DNA of 64,000 bases, taken from assembly GCA_977006965.1 (NCBI GenBank), contig OZ345385.1, forward strand, positions 1,116,001-1,180,000, written 5' to 3'. Source of the DNA: Phymatolithon calcareum (Eukaryota; Rhodophyta; Florideophyceae; Hapalidiales). Position numbers and translations under genes: made by a program. The notes below the pieces were generated by a model. It searched no databases. It was not told the origin of the DNA and saw only the letters and a list, made by a program, of their open reading frames with translations. This document shows, piece after piece, positions 35,575 to 46,300 of this stretch (positions are counted from its first letter, which is position 1; each line of letters begins with the position of its first letter).

Positions 35575-35839
35575 TGTAGACACGCAATGCTGCACGAGTG
35601 TAATTAGCGACACTTACACTCTCAGGGAGAACATACCAACCAATTGGGATTGTTAGAGTAGTGTCTGTTAGTGCTCCCCCTCTTTGTACAGGGTGTGCAT
35701 TTCTCGCCCCTGCTCTATTTAAGCGGCGATCCTAAATCGCACCTTAGACTGGAGGATCTCATCTCATCTTCTCATCGGAGAGAGATCACCCCTTTTCAAG
35801 ATAAACCCATTCCTTATCTTAAGACTCCCAGTGATTACA
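35575..35839 (+). repeat. 5' LTR of TRIM-like element
   Basis: 265 bp, TG...CA ends, apparently identical or nearly identical to 37071-37335 over the portions I compared, which implies a recent insertion. Confidence 0.9.
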
Positions 35840-35905
35840 GAAATTTCTTTCCTGCAGGAGAATGTTTGAGTGTTAAGACGAAGATTGTCCAAGTTTGAAT
35901 TGGAA

Positions 35906-36217
35906 ATGGATGACCATCGAACCATGGGAAGCGGAAGTCTTTCGTCGGCGCTACCTTCCGATCGGCAACCAACCGCCGCGCTATTCCAACCCGTGAGCCA
36001 CCCGATTTTACGGAGTCTCGACCCAAGAGTTGTGACAAGGTTTTTGAAGGCGAGGAAACGGTACGATGATGAGGTCAACGAGAAGAAGAAGGAAGCCCCG
36101 GCGATGACGGTGGTATCGTACACAGAGTCATCGACAAGAGAGAAGGCTCTACACAGTCTTCGAATGCCAATGCGCACCGAACATGCGGCGGCAAGGATTC
36201 TGGAGTTTACTTCCTAA
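35906..36217 (+). CDS. Gag-like protein of the TRIM element
   Basis: From ATG 35906 (an open frame extends upstream to 35870) it encodes about 103 residues including HPILRSLDPRVVTRFLKARK and RYDDEVNEKKKEAP. This has the look of the N-terminal capsid/matrix segment of LTR elements in protists, where a KFLxxRxxY motif is common. It ends at a stop before the tandem repeats. The assignment rests mainly on position inside the LTR pair. Confidence 0.45.
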   Translation: MDDHRTMGSGSLSSALPSDRQPTAALFQPVSHPILRSLDPRVVTRFLKARKRYDDEVNEKKKEAPAMTVVSYTESSTREKALHSLRMPMRTEHAAARILEFTS

Positions 36218-36231
36218 GCGACTTCGATTGT

Positions 36232-36597
36232 TGCGAAAAAAAGTCAAGGACGGCAACCGGAGCCCGAATTGAAAGAAAGACGTTCCAGAAGGAACGCAAA
36301 TATGGATTGGAAGGAGCAACCAATTCAGAGAAGGGACCTATCTATATCTCCGGCAATAAGGAGGAGAAGGTCAGCGTAGATTTGTGTGGCAATCAACACA
36401 AATGATATTCGCGGAACAAAAAAATTCAAGGCAGGCAACCGGAGCCCGAATTGAAAGAAAGACGTTCCAGAAGGAACGCAAATATGGATTGGAAGGAGCA
36501 ACCAATTCAGAGACGGGACCTATCTATATCTCCGGCAATAAGGAGGAGAAGGTCAGCGTAGATTTGTGAGGCAATCAACACAAAGGATGTTCGCGGG
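36232..36597 (+). repeat. 182-bp tandem duplication inside the TRIM
   Basis: 36232-36413 and 36414-36597 share GGCAACCGGAGCCCGAATTG through GCAATCAACACAAA with few differences. Confidence 0.85.
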
Positions 36598-37010
36598 GTA
36601 AAAGCGACGAAGAAGGACGGGGTCCAAATCAAGGCCGGGAAAAGCGGCGAAGAAGGACGGGGTCCATATCAAGGTCGGTAAAAGCGGCGAAGAAGGACGG
36701 GGTCCAAATCAAAGCCGGAAAAAGCGGCGAAGAAGGACGGGGTCCAACTCAAGTTCGGAAAAAGCGGCGAAGAAGGACGGGTCCAACTCAAGGTCGGAAA
36801 AAGCGGCGAAGAAGGACGGGGTCCAACTCACGGTCGGAAAAAGCGGCGAAGAAGGACGGGGTCCAACTCAAGGTCGGAAAAAGCGGCGAAGAAGGACGGG
36901 GTCCTAACCAAGGCCGGAAAAAGCGGCGAAGAAGGACGGGGTCCAAATCAAGGTCGGTAAAAGCTGGCGAAGAAGGACGGGGTCCAATACACGCAAGAAA
37001 AAGCTGGCGA
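36598..37010 (+). repeat. 39-bp minisatellite, about 10-11 copies
   Basis: The unit AAAGCGGCGAAGAAGGACGG + GGTCCAACTCAAGGTCGGA recurs at 38-40 bp spacing. Because 39 is a multiple of three, one frame encodes a basic repeat (KRRRRTGSNSRSE), a candidate nucleic-acid-binding tail. One unit near 36780 has lost a base. Confidence 0.88.
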
Positions 37011-37335
37011 AGAAGGCCAAGCAAACATTGCGCATCAATGATTAATACACTCTTCGAGTGTATGGGGCACTGTAGACACGCAATGCTGCACGAGTGTAAT
37101 TAGCGACACTTACACTCTCAGGGAGAACATACCAACCAATTGGGATTGTTAGAGTAGTGTCTGTTAGTGCTCCCCCTCTTTGTACAGGGTGTGCATTTCT
37201 CGCCCCTGCTCTATTTAAGCGGCGATCCTAAATCGCACCTTAGACTGGAGGATCTCATCTCATCTTCTCATCGGAGAGAGATCACCCCTTTTCAAGATAA
37301 ACCCATTCCTTATCTTAAGACTCCCAGTGATTACA

Positions 37336-37710
37336 CTCTTCGTCTCGAATGCGTGAAATGCCGTCAGAGCTAAACAATCTGGATATATATCCCAATAAAA
37401 CAAATAACTTCTCACTCATTTCCAGAGAGAATGGCATCAAAACAACAAGGTTCGTACAGCACACGTGCAGTACTGGCTCGCAGAGCGTCTACTAGGTGAA
37501 ATCGTCTATTTTTGCTGGCCCGCGACCATTGAGTAGGCCGCCACGGAGGCCGTCGAGGCTCCAAAAGAGGCTTTAGTTTATGTCTAGATTTTGTACCTAT
37601 GACACTGTTTCTCCGCAGCAAGGATGAACCATTGCATCATCCATTACAGCCCTGTTGGTTTCTTAGTTTCGCCAGGAGATACCACATGCATTCATGCTTA
37701 TTCCCTGTGG
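37336..37710. other. Nothing recognised beyond the possible methyltransferase tail
   Basis: The first ~35 bases could encode the last residues of the interrupted RlmI-type pseudogene. The rest shows no gene. Confidence 0.35.
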
Positions 37711-37761
37711 TACTGTGCGGGATGCACGTATAACAGATATGATTCGAAAGTTGTATATTAA
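37711..37761 (+). repeat. 52-bp satellite, unit 1 (separated)
   Basis: TACTGTGCGGGATGCACGTA ... GATTCGAAAGTTGTATATTAA is a unit of the same satellite found at 39598-39725, cut off from its neighbours by the TTAA-flanked insertion. Confidence 0.85.
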
Positions 37762-39593
37762 CCCTCTCGTACTGCACATCCTTTTCTGGACAAATCTGTC
37801 CTGTTTGGGTCATTCTTATTTTTTGGATACTTCTTGCAGATTTTATTGTTAAAATAATTCAATGATAGTCCATTTCGGGTTTTAAAATCCACCTTTCGGA
37901 GTATTGACCGCTGTTATTGAGCCCCAGCACCATTTTAATCTACCTTCGTCGTATCATTAGGGTCTTAGGAATGTTATGTGTGCAGTTTTTCAGAGCACGA
38001 GTAAGTTTTGTAGGATCTATAATGTAGAGGGTGACGTACACAGGAAATACGCAGTTCAGAAGCTTTACCATCAGAATCACGGAGAGCGCATACATTTTGA
38101 CATCATAAAGTTCTCGGATTGGACGTCCGCTGCAACGGAAGCACAAAGATGGATAGCTCTGAAGAGCCCCCGCGCTCCTTCGTTGTGCAGGTATGAGCGG
38201 GTTGCATGCCTTGATTGTAGGGCACCTTTATGTTTCGGGGATTTAGAAGCCGCTATAGCGTACATACCGTGGAGGAAAGGCACTAGACACCAATAAAGAC
38301 CCAGACTATGGACGTTTTTCTATCTCTGATTTGTCAAAAGTGCGCAGTATTGCTTTGTCCACTATCTAAGACTCATGGAAGTTGGAATCTTGCCAGTTGT
38401 ACGCTCGTAGAGCACTATTGATCTCCGGTGATATCCCGTTGCGCGATCCTTCATCTACACGGGGAGCAAAACCCATGCGACGAGCTAGTATGTACAGCCA
38501 ATGACAGCGGAACACATCAGAACTGTACCTTCCAATCGAATTCACGGAGCTCTCTCTCCAGACCACCTTCTGCGATACGTATTCCTCTGCTCCATGATAT
38601 GACTCTAGTTTTTCTGGGTTGAGAAGTGTCAAGAGCAAAACAAAGTCCTCAATTTATCCTCCCATTCCTCCATCTGCGACTGCCGTCATGATATACATTC
38701 CTATCTGCATGGCGACTGATCGTGAATGCTCTGTTTTGAAGGCCCTAAGAGCATACATGGCTCTCTCGTGGTCTGCCAAAGCTCCTCTCATCATGAAAAC
38801 ACATTCCCATCCAGGCCGCAATGACTTATAGTCAAATCGTAGCTCATTAGGTACACAGATGAACCGCAAAGGACACGCAGGCCGAAAAGCTCAGTTTAGG
38901 GGCCAAATTCGAATGTTTTGCTCGATGTAGAACTGCCCGTATCTTTTTTTTCCAGTCGATTTTCTGAAAACGAAAAAAACGGGTCCAGGTACTGTGCTTA
39001 ATAAGACATCCACCTTGAAATAATATCCGAACGCGCAACGGCTAACTGTCTACATCATCCGAACGAATAGGCATATTTGGACACGAAAATCGCGGCTTTG
39101 CTCGTAGCTTCGCGTACCCTTCGCAAACTCACTCCAAACTTGTTCAGTACGAGCGCATACACATGGCGAAGGGCAGGAAATACTCTATGACGTGTTTCGA
39201 TGTGCGTGGGCCTCGCAAAAGAATTATTTTACTGTGTCCCAATAAACCTCAATTGTATCAGTACGAGGGTGTTGTGCAGTCAGAGTCGAGCGATGGCGAG
39301 GTTTGGTTGATGGTGTATGCCCGGTTTCTTCCGTGGCGAATTTAATTTCGGCTATACCGCCTTGGTATATATACTAAAAAAATCATGGTATGATAAAATC
39401 TAGTCAATCAAGAAAATGGGATCATATTGGTAACCATAAACAAGCGAGGAATATTAGCCAATAGGACGCAATACGATGATGCACATTACATCAGTGTGCT
39501 AGCATTGCCGACCGAGGATGTCAATGCCTGACTTCCGCGCTGCGGCATCGGTCGAGAGGGCGACCGTAAGGTAGAGAAACATAACAGAGGGGG
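37762..39593. mobile_element. piggyBac-like element, 1832 bp, TTAA target
   Basis: TTAA at 37758-37761 is followed by CCCTCTCGTACTGCAC; at the other end GCATAACAGAGGGGG-like sequence (…ACAGAGGGGG, to 39593) precedes TTAA 39594-39597. The ends are thus CCCTCT... and (reverse) CCCCCTCTGTTATG, imperfect inverted repeats starting with CCC at TTAA, as in piggyBac. Joining the flanks across the element restores the 52-bp satellite phase, so this is a clean insertion. The transposase is not recognisable; only short frames occur inside. Confidence 0.75.
37976..38296 (+). CDS. Unrecognised ORF inside the piggyBac-like element
   Basis: An unbroken 106-codon frame (IIKFSDWTSAATEAQRWIAL, YERVACLDCRAPLCFGDLEA). 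The CLDCRAPLC cluster could be a reduced Cys-rich tail such as piggyBac transposases carry, but this is weak. It starts at a GTG/TTG-like codon in the frame given, so the true N-terminus is unknown. Confidence 0.35.
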   Translation: MCAVFQSTSKFCRIYNVEGDVHRKYAVQKLYHQNHGERIHFDIIKFSDWTSAATEAQRWIALKSPRAPSLCRYERVACLDCRAPLCFGDLEAAIAYIPWRKGTRHQ

Positions 39594-39597
39594 TTAA

Positions 39598-39725
39598 ATA
39601 CTGTGCGAGGTGCATGCATAGTGGATATGATTCGAAGCTTGTGTGCTGAATACTGTGCGGGGTGCCCGCATAGTGGATATTACTCGAAACTTGTGTATTG
39701 AATACTGTGCGGGATGCACGCATTA
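39598..39725 (+). repeat. 52-bp satellite, units 2-4
   Basis: ATACTGTGCGAGGTGCATGC..., ATACTGTGCGGGGTGCCCGC... and a partial ATACTGTGCGGGATGCACGC follow at exact 52-bp spacing, each ending CGAAxCTTGTGTxxTGA. Confidence 0.88.
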
Positions 39726-39729
39726 GTTT

Positions 39730-40045
39730 TTTTATTGAAGTAAAGTTTACTCCCACTTGCTTGCTACGTCCAATAGGGCTTGCAAGCCTTCTGGATTTTT
39801 CGCCGATAGAACAGCGGGGACATCTGATGTTTCTGATGACACCGTGGATACCCTTTTCGAGAGCTCGTCCATAAACATGCTATACAACGTAGGGCTTAGA
39901 GGTGACACTTGAGGGACTCCTCGATCTATGAGAAACCAATTTTTGTCTGGGTCCCCACTAGTAGATATCCACGATGGTATCATGAACGCTCCTGCCTCAT
40001 TAGAGTGTTCAACTTTAATGTTTCAGTTTGTCCTCAATTGGAAAT
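39730..40045 (-). pseudogene. LINE reverse-transcriptase fragment
   Basis: The frame gives WFLIDRGVPQVSPLSPTLYS (motif B, GVPQGSPLSP with G changed to V) and MFMDELSKRVST, then ALLDVASKWE. The FADD motif region is disturbed (VLSAKNPEGLQALL aligns with LFADDVKL...). It belongs to the 17-kb LINE family. The chromovirus 5' LTR begins 5 bp to the right. Confidence 0.8.
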
Positions 40046-40050
40046 CTCCA

Positions 40051-40629
40051 TGTAGTATACCGCGTTTTCCCTGGATAGTTTTCGAACCTAGGCCCCTACG
40101 GCCATTGCACACGTGTACACTCACACGTATATGCGCGTGATGACAGTAGAGTACACCCCTGAATCCCTTATGATAGATATGATAGTTAGATATGAGAATA
40201 GTCGCCTTACAGCGCTCGATTTGTCGATGAGTGGTGTAAGCGGCCGACGGTTATTTAAGACCGTCGGCGAGCCGACTGGTAAAAACAACAAACCTTTTCG
40301 GAGCAAGCTTGGCTTCTGGGGGAAGGAATACGGGTCCACCATCCGGACTCCTCGCTGTTCAACTCGGCTTGGCCATCAAACGGCCTTGCTCCATTCTCGA
40401 GCTGGGCGCTTCCAGGCGAGGAAGCGCTACCTCTAACCTTCGCCCACGGCACTTGCTTGTGCGTCGTCGCTAACGCGCACCGCACAGTGTGCGCCACAGC
40501 ACTCCGGCCCTTCCTGCGGCCACCCAATATACAGTCAAACCCCCAGACGCTCTGCCACCCATCTTGGCGCCTTGGGACGCATTCCCAAGGCCCCCGTATA
40601 GCGGCCCGTCAGCCGACCGTTATACTACA
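40051..40629 (+). repeat. 5' LTR of the chromovirus
   Basis: 579 bp with TG/CA ends. TTATTTAAGA near 40250 may serve as TATA box. It differs from the 3' LTR at five positions that I counted. Confidence 0.95.
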
Positions 40630-40630
40630 G

Positions 40631-40648
40631 TGGTCTCCAGACCTAGAA
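40631..40648 (+). promoter_or_regulatory. Putative primer-binding site
   Basis: TGGTCTCCAGACCTAGAA begins one base after the LTR with TGG, the complement of a tRNA CCA end. I could not assign the tRNA. Confidence 0.55.
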
Positions 40649-40682
40649 CCACTACACATCAACCCGCGAGGGTTTACTCGTT

Positions 40683-42338
40683 ATGTCGACTTCTACTCGG
40701 AAGTCGGCACGCCTCCTTGGGGAAGAGCCCAAAGAGGATCTTAATCTCTCGGATCGCCTTTCTTTTAATCGGCGCGAGACCAAGTGCCGATCGGAAGACA
40801 AGAATCCGGTCTCACGGGACGTGAAAATCCCAGGCTCTGAAGCCAATGACCCAAAGATCCCTGGATCAGTGGTCGGGCAACCGACATTGGCGCCTGTTGC
40901 AGAAATTTCCAGCGCAGATCGATCCGAGATTTCCTGCGAAGATCTAGAAATAAAGGATGAAGCGTTCGCACACAAGTCAGAACGCGATCCCCTTCTCGGA
41001 GGGATCGCTTCTGAAAATGTCTTTGAAATTGTGGAAAAGACGGTCAGCGCTGTTTTCGGGCGCTGGACCACCGAAATGGCCGACAGAGAGGCCGCAAGAG
41101 GGCGAATGGTACGCCAAATGCTGCAAGAGGAGCTCCAAGCCAAGAGTCACGTACTTCGTCAAGAGATATCGCGCGACTACGCAAAGCTCGATGAACTTCA
41201 AGAGCTGAGTGCTGATTTGGATTCACTGCGCGTTACAATGAGATCACAACAGCGTAGACCTTCAAAGTCAAGGTCGCGCTCTCCCGCAGGAGCGAAGTCT
41301 CACCACCCTCCAGGGCCACATGCCGGCCTTACCGATGATTGGAGTACCGACACCGAAGTCGATTATGACTTCAAGGACTTTCCTTCGCACCGGAATCTCT
41401 AACAATCCTCGAGGGCCACCACCCGACCAAGGCTGCTGGTGCGAGATCTTGACGAGATCGAGCCCGCTGATCCCCGGTTCTCCGATCTGGTATCCTACAA
41501 GAGGTACCGAGTACTCAATCGGGACTCGAGTGTAGGCCCGGACGTTTCGCGCCACGTCGGCAAATGGACCCGTCGCCTGTACACGACAATGGAGAAGCAC
41601 GTGTTTGACGGGACGAAACCTGTCGCATGTCTAAGGTTTCTGGCCGCCTACAAACGGGCCTTGGATAGCGAAGGAATTCCCGAGGGGGCTGCACTCAAGA
41701 TATGGCCAAGGTTTTTGAAGGACGATGCATACGATCTCTTCACGCAAATGACGGAAGACGGAGATGCCAATCTTGGAGGCTTCCAAGACTGGCCTCGTGC
41801 TGTACAGTTCTTTTTGCAAACATATGCGAAGGATCAATACCTGGAGGCTGCTGCTGAAAAGCTTGACAGCATCAAACAGGAAAGAGACGAAGATGTCCGG
41901 GCTTTCTACCGACGCCTCATGTCAGCCGCACGGGATCTCGCAGGGGCATTTTCGCAACAAGAGCTTATGACGAAGTTCATGCGGGGAGTCCATGCGGATA
42001 TAAGACCCCTACTTCGCCGTATCCGCCATGGATACAAGGGACCCAATGCCCTCCGGGAACTGGTCGAGGAGGCGGCCGCGATCCATGACGCTCACTCCGC
42101 TGTCATGCGCAAGCAAGAAAAGAAGGTGCGTAATCTCTCTGTGGATGACGAAGATCCGCCAAGACGCAAGTATTTTGACACTTCCGCTGCTGCAAGAGAT
42201 GCTAGGTCAAAAAGAGGGATTGAACCCGTATCTCTTGCTGAAGGCCGTCAAGGGCCAGCTCCCAGAGTGATTGCATCTACAACAGACTCAGTGGAATACT
42301 CCGATATCCCAAAAACATACGATGAGTCCCGGAGTTGA
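40683..42338 (+). pseudogene. gag: Chromovirus Gag (matrix/capsid), one internal stop
   Basis: ATG 40683 opens a charged N-terminal region with a coiled coil (DREAARGRMVRQMLQEELQA). TAA at 41400-41402 interrupts it, and the same frame continues to 42338 through a retrotrans_gag-type capsid (WPRFLKDDAYDLFTQMTEDG, FFLQTYAKDQYLEAAAEKLD, ERDEDVRAFYRRLMSAARDL). This capsid assembles the virus-like particle. The frame then changes to reach the zinc knuckle. Confidence 0.85.
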
Positions 42339-42762
42339 TCGTCCTCTCACTTTCGGCCCCTCCAGACCCGTACGAGGAAGTGTACGCGGTCCAGCCGCAC
42401 CCGTCCACAAAATCAGGACAGGAATTAATGACAACAGATCCGCTTTTCGTCGTTATCCGACGTTCCCAGAGCCCAGGAAACGTCGGGCTACGTCATCACC
42501 GCTCGACATTTGCTTCATATGTTTCATTGCCGGACATAGTAGCCCCAAATGCCCCCATTTTGATCGCGTGACAAACGATCCGGCTTTCCAGGCTTGGGCC
42601 CTAAGCAACTTCAACAGCCTCCAAGAGTGGCAACGAATGTGGCCCAGCTCTATCAACAGAGCACCGCCACAGGCTGCACCGCTGCAGGCCAATAAGCCAT
42701 ACGCAGAGGCCGGAGCACCCGCTCTTGGCGCCGAACCTTGCCGTGCACATCCGGAAAACTAG
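42339..42762 (+). pseudogene. Gag nucleocapsid zinc knuckle
   Basis: CFICFIAGHSSPKC (42507-42548) fits CX2CX4HX4C, the RNA-binding knuckle. It lies in a frame +1 relative to the capsid; this may be a mutation or a programmed shift, which a single copy cannot decide. Confidence 0.8.
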
Positions 42763-44520
42763 ACAGGGGGCCGGGACGTACCAACGTCCCTCCCGCAGGG
42801 ACACGTCCCTCGCCCCCACTTACGGATGGAGAGTGTTGCCACAATCCGCCTCCGCCAGATATGCGGCATGGAAGGCTTTCTAGGTCAGAGGCACAGGTTT
42901 CCGCCTATACCTCAACCAGAAGCCGCGCAAACAATGGACGTAATCCTCTTTGCGCCATTCCAAATTCTCCCACACTTCCTTATTCCATTTCCAAGCCCTT
43001 CGAATTTTCCGCCGCACGTCTTGCTAGTCCTTCCATTCTTCCCTCTTTTACAAGTGACTCGACCGTACCCATGAGCAATGCCATTGTTCCGTTTGGCTTG
43101 CCCCGTGGAATTACCGTAAAAGAGTACCTCGCTGACCCCGTCTGTCAATTGTCCCGGTTCAATTACAAGGTCTCTGCCCGAATCGGCTCAAGCCAAAATG
43201 ATCAAGTTCAACTTCTCACGGTCCTCGACGCCGGTGCTGGGCCGAACCTCATCAGAGCAGACCTGGTTCCGGCCAAGGCCATGGAGGCCATCGACAAGAC
43301 GAATGATATCGTGAACCTCGCGAGCGACTCCAACCATACTCCTAACGTTTGCGGCATTGTGCATTTGACCGTGACAATCGAAACGCTTTCCAAGCGAGTC
43401 CCGTTTGTCATCGCTCGCGAGTTGGGGGCCGACGCTATACTGGGATGTCAGTACATCGACGTCGCCGTTGAGGACATCCAGGCTCAGAAACGTCACGTGC
43501 TCCTTGTCGACGGGACCGTGGTGCCAATAATCCGACGACGGGCAGTCGAGCCCGTCCCGTACAGCCTTCCGGAAAGCAAAGAGCCGTCGAAACGGGCTTA
43601 TTCCTCACTCTCTGCAGTCCGATGTGCTAAACGTGTAACCCTGGAGCCTCATACTGCGACTATTGTCCAAGTCACCTGCGCCCTCCCAGGACTTCGGCTG
43701 CTTGAAGCCTCAGCTTCAACGTACGATAAGTACAGGGACACCATGGCCAATGGCCTTGCCAAAGTCAAGCGTGACGTCCCTTTTCACGCCAAGGTGGCCA
43801 ACTTTTCTGAGCCTCCTATTGTCATCCCCAAGGGCATACGCCTTGGTCACGCTCTAAAAGCGCCTTTTAAAGCAGAAGTCCACACCGTCGCGTTCAAGGA
43901 CATAGAGGGCAAGACAGAAGCAGTCTTTGAAGACACTGACGCTAAATGCACCGAGCCACCGGAGTCCACACAGTCTGAAATGGACGTCGATCTGTCCGAG
44001 CTCACACTGGACCAACAAGAAAAGGTCAGGGCCATGTTACGGCCGTTCTCCTCAATGTGGAGTGGGCACCTGGGTCGTGTTCACGTGACAGAACATCACA
44101 TCGACTTAGTCCCCGGCTCGCGCCCGGCCTTTGCGCAGCCATACCGCACGGGCCCTGAGTCTCGAAAGATCATTCAAGAAACTGTCGACGATCTTCTGGA
44201 CAAAGGCCTTGTCGAACTAGCCCGGTCAGCATGGGCTTCGCCTGTAATATTGGTCCCTAAGCCAGACGGTACGAAGCGCTTCTGCGTCGAATATAGGCGA
44301 CTAAACGCTATGACCCTGAAGGACCGCTACCCGCTTCCTCGCATCAAGGACTCTCTTGATAGTCTCGGCACGGCGAAGCTCTTCACCATCTTGGACTGCA
44401 ACTCAGGCTTCTGGCAGATCCCCATCGCAGAGAAGGATCAACCAAAGACAGCCTTCACATGTCACGCGGGAACATTCCAATGGAAGCGAATGCCGTGCGG
44501 TCTTGTAATGCACCGGCCTC
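42738..44520 (+). pseudogene. pol: Chromovirus protease and N-terminal RT
   Basis: LLTVLDAGAGPNLIRADLVP is the aspartic protease active site, with DAGA where DTGA/DSGA is usual. AWASPVILVPKPDGTKRFCV, LKDRYPLPRIKDSLDSLGTA, FTILDCNSGFWQIPIAEKDQ and the TAFTCHAGTFQWKRMPCGL block are the fingers and palm of a gypsy RT; family members have LDLxSGYxQ, so L-D-C is mildly unusual. The reading shifts frame right after MPCGL at about 44500. Confidence 0.9.
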
Positions 44521-45420
44521 ATACCAACGCACGTTGGATATCCTCCTTGCAGGTTTCAAGTGGAAGTCCTGCCTTGTGTACATTGATGATGTCATAATCT
44601 TTTCGGAAACTTTTGACGAGCACATTGGGAACGTACGCGAGGTGCCGCAGGCGCTTCAGCACGCCGGGCTGTCCCTCAAGTTGTAGATGTGCTCATTTTT
44701 CCGGAGTACAGTGGACTACCTTGGACATGTCGTGCGTCCAGGGATGCTTGAGGTTGCGACCAAAAACACAGCGGCCATCAAGGGCCTAACCTTCCCAGAG
44801 ACGCAGACGCAACTTCGCAGTTTTATCGGCACGTGCAACGTCTACCGTCGCTTCGTCTCGAATTTCGCTCGTGTATCTGCCTCGCTGAATAAGCTTCTTG
44901 CTAAGGGCCAGTCGGCCACGCTGCCGTCACCAAACGAGGAGCAGCTAAAGGCTTTTAATCTCCTGAAGACTGCCTTGCGAGCTCCTCCAGTCCTGCGGCT
45001 TCCACAACCGGACAGTACTCGGTAGACACGGACGCCTGCGACGAGCAAATCGGCTGTGCACTGACGCAGACGCACGATGACGGGAAGAGATACCCTATCG
45101 GATTCTGGAGCCGTACGTTATGTCCACCGGAGCGGAACTATAGCGCCACCGAAAAAGACTGCCTCGCGGTCATCTGGGCAGTACAGATATTGAGGCCATT
45201 CCTCGAGCACCGCCATTTCACTGTGTACACAGATCACCAAGCGTTGCGTTGGATATTTGATTTGTCCGAGCTCAGCGGTCGCCTCGCTAGATGGCGGCTA
45301 CGCCTCTTGGAGTTCGACATGACCGTTAAGTACAAGAAGGACACCGACAACCTTGTAGCCGACGCAATTTCAAGGCTTCTAACCTTCGGGTACACTCGAC
45401 TGAAGCCCGATGTGGACATC
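44459..45420 (+). pseudogene. pol: Chromovirus RT (catalytic YIDD) and RNase H
   Basis: CNAPASYQRTLDILLAGFKW then CLVYIDDVIIFSETFDEH carries the catalytic YIDD. TAG at 44684 replaces a Lys codon in HAGLSLKL*MC. YLGHVVRPG and the connection domain follow. After a one-base loss near 45015 the RNase H reads YSVDTDACDEQIGCALTQ, ERNYSATEKDCLAVIWAVQ, FTVYTDHQALRWIFD and NLVADAISR, the usual gypsy RNase H signatures. Confidence 0.9.
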
Positions 45421-45422
45421 CC

Positions 45423-46300
45423 GTGCTTTTTGATCGAAAAGAACCGGATATCCGGGGCCTGGAGACGATCGCGCAATGTCAGAAGCGTGTTAATGTCTCG
45501 ACATGGACGGACCTCGACTGGGATCCAGTTGATCCGCTCGAGGACGTTCCAGCAGTTGCCGCATACATGGAACATGTTTTGGCACTCAAATCTGTCGAGG
45601 ATGTACAAATATCCTTGGTCACCGTCGAGGATCTTTTAGCGGCACAGAATGCGGACGATGATTGCAGCGAGGTACGGAAGAAGATAGTCGACGGCCTTCC
45701 GACGCAGTATGTAGAAGATCAACGTAGACTTCTCACAAGAGTTTCCCCAGTTGATGGGACAGTGCGGATATTGGTGCCCAAGGCCCTCCGCCAGAAAATC
45801 TTGTACTTGGCACACCATACTCCGGTCGCAGGCCATCCTGGTATCACGCGGCAGTAGTATACAATGCGCCGCACCTTCTACTGGCCCACCATGATGGCCA
45901 ACATTCGCCATGCATCGTCTCTCTGCCACGAGTGCTCAGTTGAGCGCGTCGGATTGCGGTCACACAAATCGCCATTAAAGCTCTTCCCGGCAAAAGAGCC
46001 ATTAGAGTTCGTCACAATTGACATACTTGGCCCACTGCAACGGTCCACGGCTGGCCATCGATTCATCTTGGTCATCACAGACCGCTTTAGCAAACTGACT
46101 AAATTTGTGCCCTTGACCAACATTCGCGCGCTCACCGTCGCCAATGCTATGCTCGACCATTGGGTGCTTTGTTATGGTGCTCCAAGTCGACTATTGTCCG
46201 ACAATGGGACACAGTTCACGGCGAAGATCTTCCAGCATATGTGCACAAAGCTCGGCGTCAAGAATCTTTTCACCACGACATACCACCTCAAACAAACGGG
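45423..46300 (+). pseudogene. pol: Chromovirus integrase, zinc-binding and catalytic core
   Basis: LAHHTPVAGHPGITRQ and CHEC form the H2C2 domain; a TAG at 45855 lies inside it. VTIDILGPLQRSTAGHRFIL (first catalytic Asp), VITDRFSKLTKFVPL and LSDNGTQFTAKIFQ (second Asp) follow. The frame is lost near 46290 just before the catalytic Glu, which is found in the next frame. Confidence 0.9.

Larger units (their letters stand above)
35575..37335 (+). mobile_element. TRIM-like non-autonomous LTR retrotransposon, 1761 bp
   Basis: Two direct 265-bp repeats (35575-35839 and 37071-37335), beginning TGTAGACACGC and ending GTGATTACA, bound 1231 bp of internal sequence. CTCT precedes the left copy and follows the right one, consistent with a 4-bp target duplication. 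A TATA-like CTATTTAAG lies near 35714 in each repeat. The inside has a short gag-like frame, a 182-bp tandem duplication and a 39-bp minisatellite, but no pol. The target is the end of the RlmI-type pseudogene. A primer-binding site starting TGG is not evident. Confidence 0.85.

Noticed and set aside
36598-37010. Regular 39-bp repeats could be taken for a CRISPR array
   Set aside because: Units are contiguous with no unique spacers, lie inside an LTR element, and the genome is eukaryotic.
42300-42350. Programmed frameshift between Gag capsid and zinc knuckle
   Set aside because: The copy has many other random breaks, so one more frame change cannot be called programmed without sibling copies.
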